From positions 1,860,001 to 1,924,000 of the forward strand of contig NZ_CP104562.2 of the NCBI RefSeq assembly GCF_025398155.2: a DNA stretch of 64,000 nucleotides, given 5' to 3'. This DNA comes from Roseateles amylovorans. GTDB taxonomy: Bacteria; Pseudomonadota; Gammaproteobacteria; Burkholderiales; Burkholderiaceae_C. This document shows, piece by piece, positions 59,992 through 64,000 of this stretch (position 1 is its first letter; each line of letters starts with the position of its first letter). The notes beneath the pieces are model-generated. The model had not been told where the DNA came from, ran no database searches, and saw nothing but the letters and a program-made list of their open reading frames with translations. A program made the position numbers and the translations under genes.

Positions 59992-62611
59992 GCACCGGCA
60001 CCCACAGCTCCTGAGGCGCCGGCTTCGGCATCACCGCCAGCCGGTCGTCACTGGGCCAGTTGCTGCGCGCATGGGCCGTGCAGAGCAGGGTGCGCATCCG
60101 CGGCCACCGCGCACGCAGCAGCCCCAGCCATTGCGGCGACGGTAGCGCCTCCGGCGAACTCACCAGCAGCAGGCCCAGTCCCTCATCGGACGCGGCCTGC
60201 AGTTGGTCGACCACCTCATCAGCCTGCTCGGCCGCGCTCGCCTCGAAGCCGCACTGGAGCAGTCGCTCCAGCAAGACGTCCCGCACCCCGGGTGTCTCAT
60301 CCCAGACCACCGCGGCCCAGCCTTCCCCCAGGGATTCCAGCCCCTGCGTCGTGAGCCTGGGCCACTGGACCTGGGGTTCTTCGGCCGCCACCAGTGGCAG
60401 CGCCACCGTGAAGCAGGCCCCGCGCCCGGGGGCGCTGGAGGCGCTCAGATCGCCGCCCATCGCCCGCACCGTCTGCTGCGCGATGCTCAATCCCAGACCC
60501 AGCCCGGGCACGCCGTGGGCGGCGCGTCCGCGCATGAAGGGCTCGAACACCCGCGCCAGTTCTTCGGCCGTCATGCCCGGGCCGTGGTCGATGACCGACA
60601 GTGTCAGTCCGTCCGGCGTCGCGCGGGCCCGCACCGCAATCTCGCCGGCACGGCTGTATTTCGCGGCGTTGGACAGCAGGTTCAGCATCACCTGTCGCAG
60701 GCGCCGCGCATCCACCTCCACCACCGGTGGCAGGTTCGGATCCATCTGGAGGTTCAGGCGGTTGGTGCTGGCCAGCATCAGCGACTGCGATTGCAGCGCC
60801 AGCTCATGCAGCAAGCCGTAGAGATAGACCGGCGCGGTGACGATCTCGGTGTCCGCTTCGGCATTCGGGCTGCGTGCAAAGCGCTGCAACTCGTCGATGG
60901 TGTCCAGCAGCATCAGGCCGCCGTGCTCGATCGCCTGCCGGTGCGATTCGAAATCCCGGCCCGGGCGCAGGCGACGAGTCAGCTGCACCATCGAGGCCAG
61001 GGGCGCACGCAGATCGTGGCCCATGTGGCCGAGCAGCCGGCCCTTGGCCGCATCGCTGGCCTGCGCATGGGCGCTGGCCCGCGCCAGCTCGGCGGTGCGT
61101 TCGGCCACGGCGGCCTCGAGGGCTTCGGCGTGCCGGCGGCGTTCCTGCATCAGCAGACGCAACATGGCCACGATCACCGCCAGCGCGCCGGCCGTGCCAA
61201 CCACTGAAGGCGCCAGGTCCACCCACGACGCATGCGGCAAAAAGCCCAACAGGCTGGCATAACGCGGCGCCATCCCCAGCATCACGCCCACCAGCGCGCA
61301 CAGCCAGACCCCGGCCACCGGATCGCGCCGTCGTGCAGCCCGGATGCTGGCCGCCAGCCCCAAAAGGCTCAATCCCAGATTCACCGGACCGGCCAGGCGT
61401 GTGCCCAGCTGGTAATCCCCCCAGATGCAGACCGCCACCGCCACCAGGCCCAAGGCGATCACGACCTGGATCGCCCGGTACACGCGCGGCTGCGTCTGCG
61501 CCAGTCGCAGCACGGCGGACAGCGCCATGATCTGGAACATCGTGGTGAGCGCACCCGTCGTGCCCAAGGCGCGCTGGGCCCAATCGGTGCCGTCAGGCCA
61601 GAACCGCGCGAAGGCGGTGCCCCGCATCGTCATTTCATAGACCATCGCGCCGAAGAGGAACGCGGCGATCCAGCCATAGCCGCGGTCCCGCAGCGACACC
61701 GCCAGCCCCGCCGCCAGCAGCGCCAGCGTCAAGCCCGCCGCGGAGAGCATCCCATCCCGCATCACCCGCCACTGCTGCTCGTCGACAAGGGCTTCGGACA
61801 CCCACAAACTGGGCGAGACCGCCAGCGAGCTGCGGCTGGCCACCCGCAGCCAGAGCTCCCGGGTCTCGCCGGTCTCCAAGGTCATCGCAAATGCGCTCTC
61901 GCGCAGAGGCAGTGGGCGGTCGGTAAAGGGCAGGTCGGTGCCGGCCTGCGAGATCCGCCACGCCTCCGCGCCGCCACCCGGCCACAGGCGCCGCTGGTAG
62001 AGCGTGACCGATTCGATCCGCGCCGGATCCAGCATCAGCACATGGCGCTGCGGCGTGTCGCGGGTTTCATGCAGCGTCCAGCGCAGCCAGTAGGCATCGC
62101 GGGTGTAGCCCGGCGTCAGTCGCGCGCGCGCCAGGGGCTCCCAAGCGCTGTCGGGGATCTGGGGAGGCAACGGCGCCGCATGCGGGCCGATGGCTGCGGC
62201 ACCAGCGCCGCGTTCAATCCACATCTGCCCCGTGGTGGCCAGATCCAGCCGATCAGGCAGGTTCTCCCGCAGCTGGATCATGGCCGTCGACGGCGGCGCA
62301 TGGGGCTGAGGGGACCGTTGCGTGGACAGATAGGTGGCGGCCGCCGCCGCAGAGGCTGACGCGGCGGACGCCGCCGCAATGGCTGCCGGCGGCGCATCGA
62401 TGAACTGCGCCGATGCCGTGGGCGACGTCAGCATCGCGACGATCAGCAGCACCCACAGCAGGACGGCGTGCCATCGTGCATCGCCAGAGATGCGATCGAA
62501 CCGGCCCGGCGCGGACCGCCGGTGCCTCCCGCAAGCCGACCCGCGAGCCGACAACGAGGCGCCCTCGGCGCACACCGCGCCCATGGCGCCCATGGCGCCC
62601 ATGGTGTTCAC
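59954..62611 (-). CDS. 7TMR-DISM sensor histidine kinase with degenerate C-terminal receiver
   Basis: 885 residues from GTG 62611, overlapping the regulator's TGA (GTGA). The N-terminus contains three Met-Gly-Ala repeats, then a signal/membrane segment (about 48-68), a periplasmic 7TMR-DISM extracellular-2 domain (about 110-275; YWLRWTLHE, RVASRSSLAVSPSLWV), and seven membrane helices (about 285-490). HisKA carries GRLLGHMGHDLRAPLASMVQL; HATPase has LNLLSNAAKYSRAGE, DHGPGMTAEELARVF and GLGLGLSIAQQ. The last 130 residues resemble a receiver lacking the acceptor Asp (LLLVSSPEALPS). The AraC-type regulator encoded just upstream is its obvious partner. Carbohydrate-like ligands are known for this sensor class; here it is unknown. 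Confidence 0.92.
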   Translation of the reverse strand: MNTMGAMGAMGAVCAEGASLSARGSACGRHRRSAPGRFDRISGDARWHAVLLWVLLIVAMLTSPTASAQFIDAPPAAIAAASAASASAAAAATYLSTQRSPQPHAPPSTAMIQLRENLPDRLDLATTGQMWIERGAGAAAIGPHAAPLPPQIPDSAWEPLARARLTPGYTRDAYWLRWTLHETRDTPQRHVLMLDPARIESVTLYQRRLWPGGGAEAWRISQAGTDLPFTDRPLPLRESAFAMTLETGETRELWLRVASRSSLAVSPSLWVSEALVDEQQWRVMRDGMLSAAGLTLALLAAGLAVSLRDRGYGWIAAFLFGAMVYEMTMRGTAFARFWPDGTDWAQRALGTTGALTTMFQIMALSAVLRLAQTQPRVYRAIQVVIALGLVAVAVCIWGDYQLGTRLAGPVNLGLSLLGLAASIRAARRRDPVAGVWLCALVGVMLGMAPRYASLLGFLPHASWVDLAPSVVGTAGALAVIVAMLRLLMQERRRHAEALEAAVAERTAELARASAHAQASDAAKGRLLGHMGHDLRAPLASMVQLTRRLRPGRDFESHRQAIEHGGLMLLDTIDELQRFARSPNAEADTEIVTAPVYLYGLLHELALQSQSLMLASTNRLNLQMDPNLPPVVEVDARRLRQVMLNLLSNAAKYSRAGEIAVRARATPDGLTLSVIDHGPGMTAEELARVFEPFMRGRAAHGVPGLGLGLSIAQQTVRAMGGDLSASSAPGRGACFTVALPLVAAEEPQVQWPRLTTQGLESLGEGWAAVVWDETPGVRDVLLERLLQCGFEASAAEQADEVVDQLQAASDEGLGLLLVSSPEALPSPQWLGLLRARWPRMRTLLCTAHARSNWPSDDRLAVMPKPAPQELWVPVLKRLCPPVDVPA

Positions 62612-63477
62612 GCGGCCTCGTTGCCGCGACGGCCCGCGCGCAACGCTTGCCGATACGCCTGCGGACTGATGCCGTGACGCTCGCGGAAGGCGGTGGCGAA
62701 ATTGCCGGGATTGGAAAAGCCGACATGCGCGGCCACGTCCTGCACGCTCATGTCGGTCTCGGCCAGCAGCCGCTGGCCGGTGCGCACCCGCTCCTCACTG
62801 ATGAAGCCCGACACCGTGTGTCCGAGTTGTTCACGAAACAGCGCCAGCAAACGCCGCTCGGACAGTCCCACCTGCCGGGCCACCAGGCTCACCGTGAGCG
62901 TCTCCGCCAGATGGTCCTGGATGTAGCGTTGTGCCGCCGCGGCCAGCCGCTGCTCGGGCGAAGTGGTGGGCATCGTCAGCACGCCCGCCGCGGCGCTGCC
63001 CATCGCACCCGTCCCACCTGGGGCGAGACCTGACCCCTCGGTCGGCGCCTCGCCCTCGCGCGCCGTGGCAGCCCGCCCGGCCGCCAGCTGCAGATGCACG
63101 CGCACGCGGGCCAGCACTTCCTCGGGATGAAACGGCTTCGTGATGAAGTCCACGCCGCCCACGGTCAGCCCGTCCACGCGGCTGTTGACGTCGCCTTGCG
63201 CGCTCAGGAACAGCACCGGCGCGGCCACGGTGGCTGGGTCCGACTTGAGCAGCCGGCAGACCGCGAAGCCATCCATGTCCGGGAGATTGATGTCGAGCAG
63301 GATCAGGTCGGGCCGCAGCGCTTGCGCCTTGTGCAGGCCCGCGCGCCCGCCGTCGGCGAAGGCCAGCCGATAGCGGGGTTGCAGCAGCTCGGTGAGCCAC
63401 TTCAACTCCTCCGGCTGATCGTCCACCAGCAACAGCAGCGGGCGCCGATTCTCTTGGGCAACGACGGGGAAACTCAT
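62608..63477 (-). CDS. Response regulator with AraC-type DNA-binding domain
   Basis: 289 residues. The receiver (14-130) has LLVDDQP, acceptor Asp62 in LILLDINLPDMDGF, and Lys in FITKPFHPEEVL. A Gly/Ala-rich linker leads to the AraC domain (about 180-285) with two helix-turn-helix motifs (LVARQVGLSERRLLALF; VAAHVGFSNPGNFATAF). Its stop overlaps the kinase start (GTGA), so the pair is translationally coupled. It is divergent from the transporter gene at 63702, making the 224-base spacer the likely target. Confidence 0.93.
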   Translation of the reverse strand: MSFPVVAQENRRPLLLLVDDQPEELKWLTELLQPRYRLAFADGGRAGLHKAQALRPDLILLDINLPDMDGFAVCRLLKSDPATVAAPVLFLSAQGDVNSRVDGLTVGGVDFITKPFHPEEVLARVRVHLQLAAGRAATAREGEAPTEGSGLAPGGTGAMGSAAAGVLTMPTTSPEQRLAAAAQRYIQDHLAETLTVSLVARQVGLSERRLLALFREQLGHTVSGFISEERVRTGQRLLAETDMSVQDVAAHVGFSNPGNFATAFRERHGISPQAYRQALRAGRRGNEAA

Positions 63478-63540
63478 GCATCGAATTGTCAGACCCGTGA
63501 CCGGGCCTTGCGCAGCTCGCCGGGCGCCATGCGTGCAAAA

Positions 63541-63560
63541 CGCCCACCTGAGGGGGTGGC
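63541..63560. repeat. Hairpin in the divergent spacer (GCCCACC / GGGTGGC)
   Basis: The arms GCCCACCT and AGGGGGTGGC can form a 6-bp stem (CCACC / GGTGG plus flank), followed by AAAAA on the plus strand. It lies upstream of both flanking genes, so termination is doubtful. Confidence 0.3.
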
Positions 63561-63577
63561 AAAAATACCGGAAATCT

Positions 63578-63600
63578 CAAGCGTCACGCTTGCGCAAGCG
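63578..63600. promoter_or_regulatory. Overlapping palindromes in the AraC-RR / transporter spacer
   Basis: CAAGCGT-c-ACGCTTG overlaps the perfect 14-base palindrome CGCTTGCGCAAGCG. AAGCG/CGCTT half-sites thus alternate four times within 23 bases, about 110 bases before each divergent start codon. A good candidate for an operator of the adjacent regulator. Confidence 0.5.
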
Positions 63601-63701
63601 ATCAGGGTCGGATTCGCAAAAGGACAGGGTGAATTGAAAGAACCGCGAGATCCGCGTTGAAGGGATAACCCCGGCTCACTGCAATACAACAGGAGTTGGG
63701 G

Positions 63702-64000
63702 ATGAACTACAGCACGCGCTTGAGCGCGGCAGGTCTCGGATTGAGCATGCTGAGCGTGGCGATGAACCTGGCCTGGGCCGCCGCACCGGATGCCGGTCAA
63801 CTGTTGAATGAACAACGCCGCCTGGGCACGCCCGCCCAGCGAGGCGACCTGCCCCCCGGCGCTGCCAACGCCTCGCCCCTGGCCGACGACAACGGCCCCG
63901 GCCTGCGCGCCCGCATCGATCGGGTTCGATTCACCGGTGCCGAGGACCTGCTGCCCGAGTCGGAACTGCAGGCGCTGGTCGCTGACATCAAGGGACGCCA
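63702..64000 (+). CDS. Two-partner secretion outer-membrane transporter (ShlB/FhaC type), N-terminal part
   Basis: The visible 99 residues run off the window. ATG 63702 has AGGAG six bases upstream. A signal peptide (about 1-27, ending AWAAA) is followed by the ShlB/FhaC/HecB leader (PDAGQLLNEQRR) and the beginning of a POTRA_2 domain (RARIDRVRFTGAEDLLPESELQALV). Such TpsB proteins secrete large hemolysin- or adhesin-like exoproteins. The exoprotein gene and most of the barrel lie beyond the window. Divergent from the AraC-type regulator. Confidence 0.82.
   Translation, partial: MNYSTRLSAAGLGLSMLSVAMNLAWAAAPDAGQLLNEQRRLGTPAQRGDLPPGAANASPLADDNGPGLRARIDRVRFTGAEDLLPESELQALVADIKGR

Overview
The window is high-GC DNA from a motile betaproteobacterium, most likely of the order Burkholderiales (Roseateles/Mitsuaria/Rubrivivax-like). 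Pointers are the complete flgBCDEFGHIJKL operon with divergent flgA-flgM-flgN, a minCDE operon, the small families DUF3460 and DUF1841 that are typical of betaproteobacteria, and a dispersed structured repeat built on CCCCCTGAGGGGG. No tRNA, rRNA, CRISPR array, integrase, transposase or phage gene is visible; it reads as chromosomal core and signalling DNA, unusually rich in short tandem repeats.

Layout. 1-5919: a giant hybrid histidine kinase, an Hpt protein and a receiver protein cut by the window edge, forming a phosphorelay read leftward. 6321-10489: a PAS-containing chemoreceptor, an MFS exporter and its divergent AraC-type regulator. 10563-16166: a putative outer-membrane protein, a lipid kinase translationally coupled to a metallophosphoesterase, a PAP2 phosphatase and an exported metallo-beta-lactamase-fold hydrolase. 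16375-22847: a c-di-GMP module (GGDEF protein; REC-PAS-GGDEF-EAL protein; Hpt protein) with a divergent histidine kinase. 23260-27549: a multi-PAS HisKA_2-type kinase with an ANTAR (RNA-binding antiterminator) response regulator.

27580-41711: the flagellar axial-structure region. flgB to flgL run leftward as one tight operon that ends in an EAL-HDOD regulator. flgA runs rightward, followed by flgM (behind a textbook FliA promoter) and flgN, closed by a strong intrinsic terminator. 41922-46313: DUF1841, a KefC-type K+/H+ antiporter with its quinone-reductase-like partner, an orphan ParA ATPase and a MaoC-type hydratase. 46515-52208: a LuxR-type response regulator, scpA, a DUF3460 gene, metG and a bile-acid-symporter-fold transporter. 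53117-55229: minC, minD, minE.

55380 to about 56815 holds the most unusual structure: five tandem copies of a 302-bp non-coding unit (four almost identical), with three complementary arms that can form mutually exclusive hairpins. 56947-64000: a second chemoreceptor, a 2Fe-2S ferredoxin, a YgjP-like metallopeptidase, and a 7TMR-DISM kinase translationally coupled to an AraC-type response regulator, divergent from the start of a two-partner-secretion outer-membrane transporter.

Together the genes serve environmental sensing, c-di-GMP signalling, chemotaxis and flagellar assembly. Observations that known gene families do not explain are the 302-bp array, a second structured repeat family showing compensatory base changes, three unrelated intergenic heptanucleotide arrays, and three genes whose -10-like element sits 6 to 8 bases before the start codon, as leaderless mRNAs would have.
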